DNA from: Rikenella microfusus
GTDB lineage: Bacteria > Bacteroidota > Bacteroidia > Bacteroidales > Tenuifilaceae
NCBI GenBank assembly: GCA_020722565.1
Contig: DYKO01000002.1
Coordinates: forward strand, 1-64,000
Reading direction: 5' to 3'
Length of the DNA stretch: 64,000 bases
A program made the position numbers and the translations under genes. Shown here piece by piece: positions 8,278 through 16,760 of this stretch (the stretch's first letter is position 1; each line of letters opens with the position of its first letter). Below the pieces are notes generated by a model that was not told the origin of the DNA, did no database searches, and was given only the letters and a program-made list of their open reading frames with translations.

Positions 8278-10779
8278 TCAACCTATTATTAAGTTTCCAA
8301 TTTGATACGCTAAAAAAGCAAGCAACCAGGCTAGGCTAGTGGTGTAGAATATTGTAAAAATTGCCCATTTCCATGAACCCGATTCACTCTTAATTGCCGA
8401 GATAACTGCAACACAGGGGAAATAGATAAGGATAAAAATCAGAAATGCAATTGCCGTAACCTTTGTGAATACATGCTTACCCTGTAGCTTCCCGCTTTGA
8501 TGAGTCTCGTTTCGAAGTTTTTCAACCAGATTATTGTTATCCGCTTCGACATCGGATTGGTATAATACGCCTAATGTGCTTACTACAATTTCCTTAGCAG
8601 CAACACCCGACAGAAGGCTTACCCCCATTTTCCAATCGAAACCCATTGGCCGAATTGCCGGTTCAATGAACCTGCCAATGCGGCCTAGGTACGAATTAAC
8701 TTGCCTATCGGCTTCTTTTTTCATTTGAAGTTGATGGATAACGGTAGTAAGGCTATCGCGCAAAATGGGTGGAATAGAATTTGTATTCAATTTTTCAGCC
8801 ACAATTTCAATTTTTTTGTCGAACTCCTGAGTATTATTGCTTTTTCTTGGATAGTAACCCAAGGCCCAAACAAAAATTACTGCAACTAGAATAACCCCAC
8901 TCATTTTTTTCAGGTATTGCGAACCTTTATGCCACATGTGAATTAAAATTGACCGAAGGGTTGGCATGCGGTATGGGGGGAGTTCCATAACAAACGGTAG
9001 GTCATTGGTTTTGAATATGGTTTTCTTGAAAACCATTGCTGTTGCTACTGCCAGTATAATACCCAGTAAATATATACTAAAAAGCAGATTACCTGCATGT
9101 TCTGGGAAAAATGCCCCCAATATTAAAATGTAAACCGGTAACCGAGCGCTGCAGCTCATAAAGGGTGTAATGAGCATGGTAACCAATCGGTTATTGCGAT
9201 TTTCGATGGTTCGAGTGGCCATTATTGCCGGCACATTGCAGCCAAAACCCATTATCAATGGAATGAATGATTTGCCATGTAATCCAATTTTATGCATGAG
9301 TTTATCCATGATAAAGGCTGCACGGGCCATGTAGCCGGTATCCTCCAACATCGATATAAAAAAGAATAAAATCAATATGTTAGGCAGAAAAACAATCACG
9401 CTGCCCACCCCGCTGATTATACCGTTGACGAGTAGGTCTTTCAATGGCCCATCGGACATGATGCTGTTGATAAAAATACCTAATATCTCAACGCCGCTCT
9501 CAATCCACGACATGGGATACTGTCCTAGTGTAAATGTGGTGAAAAAGGTGAGCCAGATAAGAAAAATGAAAATAGGAAAACCCCAGAATTTATGGGTTAA
9601 AATGTTGTCTATTTGGCGGGTGGTTTGATGTCTTTTATGGGGGTTCTCCCGATATGTTTCTTTTAATGCACCTGCAATAAAGCCGTACTTGGCATCGGTA
9701 ATCAGGGTTTCTGTGTCATCGTGGTAAATGCTTTCTAAACGTAAAATTTCATGATTTACAATGTTTCTAATTTCTTGATAGTTCGGCTCAGCTTTAAGTA
9801 ATTTGTCAACTACTCTATCTTTTTCCAGCAATTTAATGACAAGGTAACGGCTTGAGTAACTTACTATTAGCTGGCTGTTCTTCTTAATTTCAACTTGAAT
9901 AGAAGTAATTGAACGCTCAATCTCTTCGCCGTAGTTTATGTGAATGTGTCGGGTTATTTTGTCCTTTTCAGTGTAAACATTGATTGTGGTGTCCAAAAGT
10001 TTGTCTAGACCTTTACCCTTGCTTCCAACAGTGGGAACAAAAGGAATACCAAGCAGCTTTCCCATCATGGTGTAATCAAACTTGTCGCCTCTCTCAATGA
10101 GCTCATCGTACATGTTAAGTGCTAAGATAACCCTAATGTCCATGTCAATAAGTTGAGTGGTGAGATAAAGGTTGCGTTCCAGGTTCGATGAGTCAACTAC
10201 ATTGATGACTATATCAGGGTTTTGCTCATGAATAAACCGGCGCACAAAAACCTCTTCGGGTGTATATGCTGTAAGTGAGTAGGTACCAGGCAAATCGGTA
10301 ATGTTAAAGAGGTAACCTTTATATTTAAAACTGGCATTTTTGGAATCAACCGTAACACCGCTATAGTTGCCAACATGCTCCCTTGCCCCTGCCAGATGAT
10401 TAAAAATACTGGTTTTCCCCGCATTTGGGTTCCCTACCAGCGCAATGTTAATGGTTTTCGATGCCTCCCTAACACCGTTTTTTACCAAATCGGGTTCACT
10501 GGCCATGGTGAGCTGTTGTTCTGAATATTTTTCTGAGAGCAAATGTCTTGCCTCTTCAGGGGTAATTACCTCAATTAGTGAGGCTTCGCTGCGGCGTAGC
10601 GAAACCTCATAGCCCATTATTGAGTATTCAATTGGATCCTTAAGCGGAGCATTCTTAACCACAATAACCTTTTTACCCTTAACAAAGCCCATTTCGGTTA
10701 TGCGTTTACGAAATGCACCACGTCCTTTAACTTTTGCTATTATTCCAAATTCTCCAGTCTTAAGTTTTGAAAGTAGCAT
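8278..10779 (-). CDS. feoB: FeoA-FeoB fusion ferrous iron transporter
   Basis: This 833-residue protein carries an N-terminal FeoA (SH3-like) domain (about residues 1-75) fused to FeoB. The G domain has G1 GNPNAGKTS (from about residue 116), GVTV, DLPGTYS and NMYDE; two gate domains with Cys-containing core helices (MGFGCNVPA, FMSCSARLPVY) follow, and there are about eight or more membrane helices. It takes up Fe2+ across the inner membrane. FeoA-FeoB fusions are typical of Bacteroidota. The frame extends to 10845, but the extra 22 residues are atypical and start within the promoter box, so I chose ATG 10779 (MLLSKLKTGEFG). Confidence 0.95.
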   Translation of the reverse strand: MLLSKLKTGEFGIIAKVKGRGAFRKRITEMGFVKGKKVIVVKNAPLKDPIEYSIMGYEVSLRRSEASLIEVITPEEARHLLSEKYSEQQLTMASEPDLVKNGVREASKTINIALVGNPNAGKTSIFNHLAGAREHVGNYSGVTVDSKNASFKYKGYLFNITDLPGTYSLTAYTPEEVFVRRFIHEQNPDIVINVVDSSNLERNLYLTTQLIDMDIRVILALNMYDELIERGDKFDYTMMGKLLGIPFVPTVGSKGKGLDKLLDTTINVYTEKDKITRHIHINYGEEIERSITSIQVEIKKNSQLIVSYSSRYLVIKLLEKDRVVDKLLKAEPNYQEIRNIVNHEILRLESIYHDDTETLITDAKYGFIAGALKETYRENPHKRHQTTRQIDNILTHKFWGFPIFIFLIWLTFFTTFTLGQYPMSWIESGVEILGIFINSIMSDGPLKDLLVNGIISGVGSVIVFLPNILILFFFISMLEDTGYMARAAFIMDKLMHKIGLHGKSFIPLIMGFGCNVPAIMATRTIENRNNRLVTMLITPFMSCSARLPVYILILGAFFPEHAGNLLFSIYLLGIILAVATAMVFKKTIFKTNDLPFVMELPPYRMPTLRSILIHMWHKGSQYLKKMSGVILVAVIFVWALGYYPRKSNNTQEFDKKIEIVAEKLNTNSIPPILRDSLTTVIHQLQMKKEADRQVNSYLGRIGRFIEPAIRPMGFDWKMGVSLLSGVAAKEIVVSTLGVLYQSDVEADNNNLVEKLRNETHQSGKLQGKHVFTKVTAIAFLIFILIYFPCVAVISAIKSESGSWKWAIFTIFYTTSLAWLLAFLAYQIGNLIIG

Positions 10780-10842
10780 TGCAGGTAATTTGTATATAAA
10801 CCACAAATAAGTGGGTATTGTTCTAAAAAAAACACAAGCCCA

Positions 10843-10850
10843 CAAATTTA
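10843..10850 (-). promoter_or_regulatory. Promoter -7 box for feoAB
   Basis: TAAATTTG on the minus strand, an exact TAnnTTTG match 64 bases before the chosen feoAB start. No good TTG is seen at the -33 distance. Confidence 0.45.
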
Positions 10851-10941
10851 GGTTTTTATACCAATATGTTGGATTTGTGTTTTGTGTGTATTGGGATTAA
10901 AGGATAATATTTATATGTTTGATTTTGATATGATTATTTAA

Positions 10942-10974
10942 AATCAGAGCCATTCGAAGCGAATGGCTCTGATT
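10942..10974 (-). terminator. Terminator after the DUF3276 gene
   Basis: A perfect 15-bp stem (AATCAGAGCCATTCG / CGAATGGCTCTGATT) with a 3-base loop, followed on the minus strand by TTTTAAAT. It should separate the DUF3276 gene from feoAB, which reads in the same direction. Confidence 0.8.
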
Positions 10975-10996
10975 ACGTTTAATGTGTTAATTTTTA

Positions 10997-11368
10997 CTAT
11001 TGACCCAGATCATCAAATTCAACAGTCGAATAGTTGGTGTTGGTTTCTACCATTTCAACCTCCTCGTTTTCTTGGATTCTAGGATTTACTTCTTGATTCT
11101 TACTGATAAAATCCATTACGCTTTCAAGGCTCTCAGTGAACTTTTCAAAATCCTCTTTGTACAAAAATATTTTGTGCTTTTCATAGTACATTTTGCCATC
11201 CTTACCCATACGTTTTTTGCTTTCAGTTATGGTAAGGTAGAACTCGTTGTTGCGAGTTGCCTTAACGTCAAAAAAATAGGTGCGCTTTCCCGCTTTGACC
11301 ACTTGCGAAAACACGTCATCTCTTGAATTCCTCTCAAAATCGTTGGTGCTGTCAAACTCTTCAATCAT
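10997..11368 (-). CDS. DUF3276 / PUR-alpha-like nucleic-acid-binding protein
   Basis: A 123-residue protein of the DUF3276 family, which adopts the PUR repeat fold seen in PUR-alpha; Borrelia and Bacteroidota homologues bind single- and double-stranded nucleic acid. The core TYFFDVKATRNNEFYLTITES, then KIFLYKEDFEKF, is characteristic. The C-terminus is acidic (NEEVEMVET) and probably disordered. It is divergent from nusB and followed by a strong terminator, so it is probably transcribed alone. Confidence 0.85.
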   Translation of the reverse strand: MIEEFDSTNDFERNSRDDVFSQVVKAGKRTYFFDVKATRNNEFYLTITESKKRMGKDGKMYYEKHKIFLYKEDFEKFTESLESVMDFISKNQEVNPRIQENEEVEMVETNTNYSTVEFDDLGQ

Positions 11369-11414
11369 CTCTTTAAATATTTTTAGGTTAAGTAATAGTT
11401 TTAGTTAAACTGCT

Positions 11415-11422
11415 CAAAAATA
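11415..11422 (-). promoter_or_regulatory. Possible -7 box for the DUF3276 gene
   Basis: TATTTTTG on the minus strand fits TAnnTTTG and lies 46 bases before the start codon, in an AT-rich tract where chance matches are easy. Confidence 0.35.
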
Positions 11423-11532
11423 AAAAAATCTTTAAAAAATATTACTTGCGCAAAAAAACTTGTAAAAATATTCTTTGGATGATGTTTTGAAATATTAACT
11501 GTTTTACTAAGGCTAGCTAAGTATAAAGTTTC

Positions 11533-11540
11533 TATCTTTG
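11533..11540 (+). promoter_or_regulatory. -7 box for the nusB cluster
   Basis: TATCTTTG is an exact match to TAnnTTTG, 30 bases before the nusB ATG at 11571; no TTG at the -33 distance. Confidence 0.45.
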
Positions 11541-11570
11541 CAATGTTGTTTATGAAAAACGTTCTTGATA

Positions 11571-12569
11571 ATGATTAACCGCCGCTTACTTAGAATTAAA
11601 GCCCTACAGGTACTTTTTGCATTTTATCGTAATGCAGGTGATTCTCTTAGCAATCTTGAAAAGGAGCTATTTTTGAGCATTGACAAATCCTATCAACTAT
11701 ATCTGCTGCTCTTGCTTCTGCCTGAAACCATGGTGGAACTTGCTCAAAACAAAATTGACTTAGCAAAGCAAAAGTTTCGACCAACACCTGAAGACCTTAA
11801 TCCCAATTTGCGCTTTGTTAGCAATAGAGCAGCGGCCATTCTGGCACAAGATAATAAGTTGCATGAAATTGCTCAGGATAAAAGGTTAAATTGGGCTCAT
11901 TTTCCCGAGATTACAAAAAAACTTTTTACTCAACTTATTAATTCAGATTACTATCACGAGTATATGGCTGCCGAAACCTGTTCATTGGATGATGATAGAT
12001 TGGTGCTGGTTAATTTTTTCAACCAGGAAATTTTAGGGAATGCTGATTTTGAGGCATTCCTTGAGGAGCAGAGCATATACTGGAACGATGACCTAGAGTT
12101 TGTTTTGAGCATGGCGGTTAAAACAATTAAGAAAATGGAAGGAGACCCCACTCCAAGGGTAAATATCATGCCGCTTTTCCGTAACTTCGACGATGATAAT
12201 TTTGCTAAAACTCTCCTACGTAAAACGGTTTTAAGGCACAAGGAAAATATCGAATTAATAGATAAGTTCACCCAAAACTGGGAAGTTGACCGAATAGCCG
12301 CGATGGATATACTTATAATGGAAATGGCTATTACCGAAATTATTGAATTTCCTACTATTCCCGTAAAGGTGAGCATGAATGAGTATATTGATATTGCCAA
12401 ATTCTACAGCACCGAGCAGAGTAATGTTTTTGTAAATGGCGTTCTCGATAAAATCATTGCCTATCTGAAAGAGAACAATCTGATTATTAAGCAGGGCAGA
12501 GGGCTTATTGGTGAAAACGATGAAGTCAGTACTGATAATAATGATGCACCTGACGATGAAAACATATAG
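11571..12569 (+). CDS. nusB: Transcription antitermination factor NusB (long Bacteroidota type)
   Basis: NusB joins the NusE/NusG antitermination complex used for rRNA transcription. The NusB fold is recognised at both ends: MINRRLLRIKALQVLFAFYR at the start, and WEVDRIAAMDILIMEMAITEI ... PVKVSMNEYIDIAKFYSTE followed by FVNGVLDKI at the C-terminus. At 332 residues it is about twice the size of E. coli NusB because of a central insertion, as is normal in Bacteroidota. ATG 11571 was chosen over an in-frame TTG at 11565. It heads a forward gene cluster. Confidence 0.93.
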   Translation: MINRRLLRIKALQVLFAFYRNAGDSLSNLEKELFLSIDKSYQLYLLLLLLPETMVELAQNKIDLAKQKFRPTPEDLNPNLRFVSNRAAAILAQDNKLHEIAQDKRLNWAHFPEITKKLFTQLINSDYYHEYMAAETCSLDDDRLVLVNFFNQEILGNADFEAFLEEQSIYWNDDLEFVLSMAVKTIKKMEGDPTPRVNIMPLFRNFDDDNFAKTLLRKTVLRHKENIELIDKFTQNWEVDRIAAMDILIMEMAITEIIEFPTIPVKVSMNEYIDIAKFYSTEQSNVFVNGVLDKIIAYLKENNLIIKQGRGLIGENDEVSTDNNDAPDDENI

Positions 12570-12978
12570 TTTAATCTTTTTTGCAGGTTTGCTCTGGGGG
12601 GGTATTTCATTTTCCTGTAGAAATAAGACTAATTTATCGGAGATTACAAATTCCGATTCAACTCGTTTTGCTGAGCTAACCTACATTGAAGATTTTTACG
12701 ATGTAGGAACCATTCAAAGTGGCGAAATTGTTAGGTACTCCTATCAATTAAAGAATACAGGGAACAAACCCTTGGTTGTAATGGATGTAATTCCCTCATG
12801 TGGATGCACCCAAACAAATATCGATAAAAAAGTCTTAAAACCCGGTGAACTTGCTAAACTTGAGGTTACCTTCGACAGCAGGGGGTGGTACGGCACTCAG
12901 TATAAATCAGTAACTCTACGAACCAATGGAATTATAAGGGAGAAATCGGTTACGCTTAAAGCAAATGTAGTCCCATAA
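12556..12978 (+). CDS. DUF1573 lipoprotein
   Basis: A 140-residue protein with an N-terminal signal ending at Cys21 (GGISFSC), a probable but not perfect lipobox, then one DUF1573 domain of the ASH/immunoglobulin-like kind. Typical features are FYDVGTIQSGEIVRYSYQLKN, TGNKPLVV and the PSCGCTQ motif. Its function is unknown. The start overlaps the nusB stop by 14 bases; an upstream in-frame ATG would extend the frame further into nusB and spoil the signal peptide. Confidence 0.8.
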   Translation: MKTYSLIFFAGLLWGGISFSCRNKTNLSEITNSDSTRFAELTYIEDFYDVGTIQSGEIVRYSYQLKNTGNKPLVVMDVIPSCGCTQTNIDKKVLKPGELAKLEVTFDSRGWYGTQYKSVTLRTNGIIREKSVTLKANVVP

Positions 12979-13016
12979 ATTTCAGTATATTTGTAAATTA
13001 ATTAACAAAAAAAACT

Positions 13017-13331
13017 ATGAACACAATCTTTGTTACACTTCAGGCTACCCAGCAAGGTGCAAATCCATTGATGACCTTCTTAATGTTTGGTCTTATCATT
13101 GTTGTTTTTTACTTCTTTATGATTCGTCCTCAGATGAAACGCCAAAAGGAACTTCGTAAGTTCCAGGAATCGCTTAAAAAGGGCGATAAAGTAATCATTG
13201 CCGGTGGGGTTTACGGAAAGGTTTCTGAGGTAAAGGATGATTATGTTATTGTAGAAATTGCCAATAACGTTGAGGTAAAGGTTGCTAAAAGTACTATAAT
13301 TCGCGATGTAACCGATATACAAACTCGCTAA
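13017..13331 (+). CDS. yajC: Sec translocon accessory protein YajC
   Basis: YajC is a small inner-membrane partner of SecDF in protein export. The 104-residue product has one membrane helix (PLMTFLMFGLIIVVFYFFM), the signature IRPQMKRQKE directly after it and the cytoplasmic SH3-like domain with KKGDKVIIAGGVYGKV. Its place between a DUF1573 gene and a ybbR-like gene is common in Bacteroidales. Confidence 0.95.
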   Translation: MNTIFVTLQATQQGANPLMTFLMFGLIIVVFYFFMIRPQMKRQKELRKFQESLKKGDKVIIAGGVYGKVSEVKDDYVIVEIANNVEVKVAKSTIIRDVTDIQTR

Positions 13332-13401
13332 TTTGCGCCTACTTTTATTCAGGATTCAGGGTTAATGTATTAACTTTGAATCCTGTTTTATTTTTGTTGC
13401 A

Positions 13402-14385
13402 GTGAATAAAATTATTTTGAAACCCATTGGAAGGATTGTTGCAAATGAAAAGATTCGGTTTAACAAGCGAATCTACATGTTTATCTTTTTTTTATCCATT
13501 TCGGCAATACTATGGCTCCTACAGAAGTTGAACCACGAATATACCGACTACCTTCAATATCCGGTAACCATTACCCATCTTCCGGAAAATAGAATTATTG
13601 CCCCAAATAGCAACCTTGAGGTCAACCTTAAGGTAAATGCGCTAGGGTATCACTTGTTGCGATATAAAATGTTTAGCTACTATAATCCCATTCAGCTGCC
13701 TTTTGAACGGTACAGATACAAGAATGGTCGATATTTTATTGTTTTAAGTGCTCTTCAAAACCAAATTGTAACGCAGCTAAGCAGCGATTTAAACCTGCTT
13801 GGTGTGTCACCCGATACCCTTTTTTTTGAATTAACCAGCGTAAAAACAAAGTTTGTTCCGGTGATACTTGAAACGAATATCGTTTTTGAAAAGCAGCATA
13901 TGCAGGCAGGGAAGGCAGTAGTTAAACCCGATAGTGTTAAAATTACCGGTTCTGCCTCGGTAATCGATACCATAACAATGGCCAAAACTCAAAAAATCGA
14001 ACTTAATAATGTATCGGAAAACATTCAACAAACAATTCATATCTCTTCAATTGAAGGTTTATTTATAAATCCTGTTAAAGTTGATGTTTTTATTCCGGTG
14101 GATAAGTTTACTGAGGCGCGAATTAAGATTCCAATTACCATTATTAATATTCCTCAGAACTATGAGGTGCTGCTCTCACCCAAGGAGGTTACCGTTATTT
14201 GCAATGTTCCAGTCAAAAAGTTTTTTAAACTTAAACCCGAGCATTTTAGGGTGGTTTGCGATTTTAATGATATGATTGGAAATTCCATGGAAAAGATAAG
14301 AGTCAGCACTGAACGTTCTCCCGACTTTGTGGGCCGTATTCAGGTTGAGCCCCGCTACGTCGATTTCATTATTATTAGACATTAG
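13402..14385 (+). CDS. YbbR-domain protein (CdaR-like)
   Basis: A 327-residue membrane-anchored protein with one N-terminal helix (MFIFFLSISAILWLLQKL) preceded by basic residues, then YbbR-like repeats outside the membrane (for example around residues 150-225 with VKPDSVKITGSASVID, and 230-325). YbbR/CdaR proteins regulate diadenylate cyclase in Gram-positives; in Bacteroidota the role is not clear and no cdaA gene is adjacent. It starts with GTG. coaE follows 2 bases later. Confidence 0.75.
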   Translation: MNKIILKPIGRIVANEKIRFNKRIYMFIFFLSISAILWLLQKLNHEYTDYLQYPVTITHLPENRIIAPNSNLEVNLKVNALGYHLLRYKMFSYYNPIQLPFERYRYKNGRYFIVLSALQNQIVTQLSSDLNLLGVSPDTLFFELTSVKTKFVPVILETNIVFEKQHMQAGKAVVKPDSVKITGSASVIDTITMAKTQKIELNNVSENIQQTIHISSIEGLFINPVKVDVFIPVDKFTEARIKIPITIINIPQNYEVLLSPKEVTVICNVPVKKFFKLKPEHFRVVCDFNDMIGNSMEKIRVSTERSPDFVGRIQVEPRYVDFIIIRH

Positions 14386-14387
14386 CT

Positions 14388-14972
14388 ATGCCATTAAGGA
14401 TTGGGATTACCGGGGGAATTGGGAGTGGTAAAACTATGGTTTGCCAGGTGCTTGAGAAACTTGGGTATTATGTTTTTTACTCCGATAGGGTTGCACGCGA
14501 TATTAGCATTTCAAATCAGCATGTCATTAGTAGAATTAAATCGACATTTGGAGATGAGGTTTACGTCAATGAACAACTTAACCGGGCTTACCTTGCCAGT
14601 TTGGTATTTACGAATCCCGAACTTTTAGCAAAACTAAATCATATCATACACCCTGCTGTGGCAAGGGCATTTGAGGAATGGTGTAACCTTTATAATTTAG
14701 AGAAAATTCTTTTTAAGGAATCTGCCATTATTTTCGAAACGGGTTTACATAAACAACTTCATAAGGTCATACTGGTAACAGCGCCCGTTGAAGTACGTAT
14801 TCGTAGGGTTATGGAACGCGATGGAATTACTGAACAAGAAGTTAGAATTCGTATGGGGAACCAAATGCCTGAAGAAAAAAAAATCGAATTGGCCGATTTT
14901 ATTATTGTAAACGATTCAAAAACGCTATTATTACCTCAGTTAATAAATATTATTTCTAATCTTTTAGCTTAG
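14388..14972 (+). CDS. coaE: Dephospho-CoA kinase
   Basis: CoaE carries out the last step of coenzyme A synthesis, ATP-dependent 3'-phosphorylation of dephospho-CoA. The P-loop GITGGIGSGKT is at residues 6-16; YYVFYSDRVARDI contains the conserved Asp, and LNHIIHPAV is the CoA-binding motif. The 194-residue length is normal. It starts 2 bases after the ybbR-like gene. Confidence 0.95.
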   Translation: MPLRIGITGGIGSGKTMVCQVLEKLGYYVFYSDRVARDISISNQHVISRIKSTFGDEVYVNEQLNRAYLASLVFTNPELLAKLNHIIHPAVARAFEEWCNLYNLEKILFKESAIIFETGLHKQLHKVILVTAPVEVRIRRVMERDGITEQEVRIRMGNQMPEEKKIELADFIIVNDSKTLLLPQLINIISNLLA

Positions 14973-14978
14973 TTTTTT

Positions 14979-15695
14979 ATGGGAAAGTACGGAAAATGGA
15001 TTTCTGGTGGTTTGGGTTGGGCTTTGTTTGGCCCAATTGGTGCCATTCTGGGGTTTGCCATTGGCTCTGTATTTGATAGCATGGAAACCACAAAGATATA
15101 TACTGGAGAAAGCAGCAGAAATGGTTTTTTGGTTAGCCTGCTGGTTTTGGTTTCTGCAGTTATGAAAGCCGACGGCAGGGTGATGAAATCGGAACTTGAC
15201 TATGTGAAAAAATATTTTTACGATAATTTTGGTCCATCTGCTGCCCGAGAGGCCATAATGCTTCTTCGTGATATACTCAAACAGTCAGTTTCCCTTAGCG
15301 ATGTTTGCAAGCAGATTCAGGAGAATATTGATTATCATTCGCGACTTCAGCTGCTGCATTTTTTATTTGGAATTGCCCAAGCCGATGGTGTGGTAAGCGT
15401 TGAGGAACTTAAGGTAATAGCCGATATTGCCAATTTCATGAGTATTTCCAACTCAGATTTTGATTCCATCAAAGCCATGTTTGTTCCCGATACCGATAAG
15501 TACTATAAAATTCTTGAAATTTCGCCAAGTGCGACAAATGAAGAAGTTAAAAAGGCTTACCGTCAGATGGCTATCAAGTATCATCCCGATAAGGTTCAAC
15601 ATTTAGGCGAAGATATTCGGCTGGCCGCCGAGCAAAAATTTAAGATGGTTAATGAAGCTTACGAAAAAATCAAAAAAGAAAGAGGTTTTAACTAA
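14979..15695 (+). CDS. TerB-DnaJ (DjlA-like) co-chaperone
   Basis: A 238-residue protein with a Gly-rich hydrophobic N-terminus ([20 protein letters not shown]) that could associate with the membrane, a TerB-like helical domain (about residues 45-160) and a C-terminal J domain (about 168-238) with the HPD motif in KYHPDK. The architecture is that of DjlA-type DnaK co-chaperones. It sits 6 bases after coaE. Confidence 0.85.
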   Translation: MGKYGKWISGGLGWALFGPIGAILGFAIGSVFDSMETTKIYTGESSRNGFLVSLLVLVSAVMKADGRVMKSELDYVKKYFYDNFGPSAAREAIMLLRDILKQSVSLSDVCKQIQENIDYHSRLQLLHFLFGIAQADGVVSVEELKVIADIANFMSISNSDFDSIKAMFVPDTDKYYKILEISPSATNEEVKKAYRQMAIKYHPDKVQHLGEDIRLAAEQKFKMVNEAYEKIKKERGFN

Positions 15696-15701
15696 TTGGT
15701 T

Positions 15702-15980
15702 ATGTCTGTTATCGAAGCAATTGGATGGTTCGGAAATATTATTTTGAGCATTGGTGTTTTACCACAGGTAGTTCAAACCTGGAGAACACATAATGTTTCT
15801 AGTTTTAACTGGCTATTTCTACTGATGTGGGCTTTTGGTGTTCTTTTTACCTTTATATACATTGCCCATAATGATATGGTAACCGGTAAGTACCAGTGGC
15901 CATTATGGCTAAATTATTTGGTTAACATTGTGGCCACTTTTTACTTGGTTTGGGCAAAATTTTACTATAGCAAAAAGTAG
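15702..15980 (+). CDS. PQ-loop (SemiSWEET-like) membrane protein
   Basis: A 92-residue protein with three membrane helices and the PQ-loop motif GVLPQVVQTWRT in helix 1. It is the size of SemiSWEET half-transporters, which dimerise to move sugars; related PQ-loop proteins have other or unknown substrates. The start was taken as ATG 15702; an in-frame TTG at 15696 abuts the previous stop. Confidence 0.7.
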   Translation: MSVIEAIGWFGNIILSIGVLPQVVQTWRTHNVSSFNWLFLLMWAFGVLFTFIYIAHNDMVTGKYQWPLWLNYLVNIVATFYLVWAKFYYSKK

Positions 15981-16040
15981 GTTAGCGTTTCAATAAATTA
16001 TTACTATTTTCGCATATTAAAACGGATAAACAAATAGTTT

Positions 16041-16469
16041 ATGGAAATTAAATTGAAAGAGTTGTTGGCAATTTCTGGCCATCCCGGACTTTTTAGGTAC
16101 GTATCTCAGGGTCGGCAGGGTGTTATTGTTGAGTCGCTATTAGATGGTAAGCGTATGAGGGTTCCCGCTAATGCAAAGGTGAGTGCACTTGCTGATATTG
16201 CTGTTTTTACTGAAAATGGTGAAACTCCACTTAAAGAAGTTTTAAAAAAAATTGAAATAACCGAAAAAGGCGGCCCTGCTATTAACCATAAGTCCGATGA
16301 TAAAACTATAAGAACTTACTTTGAAAAGGTTATGCCTGAGTTCGACCACGATAGGGTTTACAACAGCGATATCAAAAAGATAATTAGCTGGTACAATTTA
16401 TTGCATTCAAAAGGGTTACTTGATATTCTTAATCAGCCCGAAGAGGATCAACCTCAAGGAAACAATTAA
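16041..16469 (+). CDS. DUF5606 family protein
   Basis: A 142-residue cytoplasmic protein of a Bacteroidota-specific family (DUF5606). The N-terminal half, LLAISGHPGLFRYVSQGRQG followed by VESLLDGKRMRVPANAKVSAL, resembles a small beta-rich SH3-like fold; the C-terminal half is helical. Function unknown. It ends the nusB-to-DUF5606 forward cluster and is followed by a terminator. Confidence 0.75.
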   Translation: MEIKLKELLAISGHPGLFRYVSQGRQGVIVESLLDGKRMRVPANAKVSALADIAVFTENGETPLKEVLKKIEITEKGGPAINHKSDDKTIRTYFEKVMPEFDHDRVYNSDIKKIISWYNLLHSKGLLDILNQPEEDQPQGNN

Positions 16470-16494
16470 TAAAAATATAAAAGTGAAATTATTC

Positions 16495-16511
16495 GGGGGC
16501 TTTCAGCCCCC
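16495..16511 (+). terminator. Terminator after the DUF5606 gene
   Basis: GGGGGCT / AGCCCCC stem with a 3-base loop, then TATGTTTTGG. Placed 25 bases after the DUF5606 stop. Confidence 0.75.
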
Positions 16512-16579
16512 TATGTTTTGGTTTGCCATAGGGGTAATAAATTCATAATTAGTGTCTTCTAGTGTTCATCCTTAATAAT

Positions 16580-16726
16580 ATTAACCCAAATTACACATTA
16601 ACTAATGTGATTTTACCTAAAGTCCGACTAAATCAATGATTTATCGGAATAATTCCAGATACCCTTTTAGCAACCCACAAACCAAGCATTAGTTCATTAC
16701 ATTTCTAATGCCTAATCTGGGTTAAT
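16580..16726. repeat. Candidate MITE-like element with terminal inverted repeats
   Basis: In the 290-base gene-free gap, the ends ATTAACCCAAATTACACATTA (first 20 bases at 16580-16599) and the complement of 16706-16726 match at 18 of 21 positions. A further ACTAATG / CATTAGT pair lies just inside, and a CACATTA-AC-TAATGTG palindrome follows the left end. The element is about 147 bases, has no coding capacity, and could be a short non-autonomous transposon or a remnant. No convincing target duplication is visible beyond a possible TA. Confidence 0.4.
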
Positions 16727-16760
16727 GCAATATGTTCTTATTTTTAAAAGATGTAAAACT

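Noticed and set aside
10780-10845. Longer FeoAB reading frame beginning MWACVFFRT
   Set aside because: The extra 22 residues do not belong to the FeoA fold and the TAAATTTG box overlaps their first codons; ATG 10779 gives a normal FeoA start.
16594-16609. CACATTA-AC-TAATGTG palindrome as a terminator
   Set aside because: AT-rich 7-bp stem far from any upstream stop codon; better explained as part of the inverted-repeat element.
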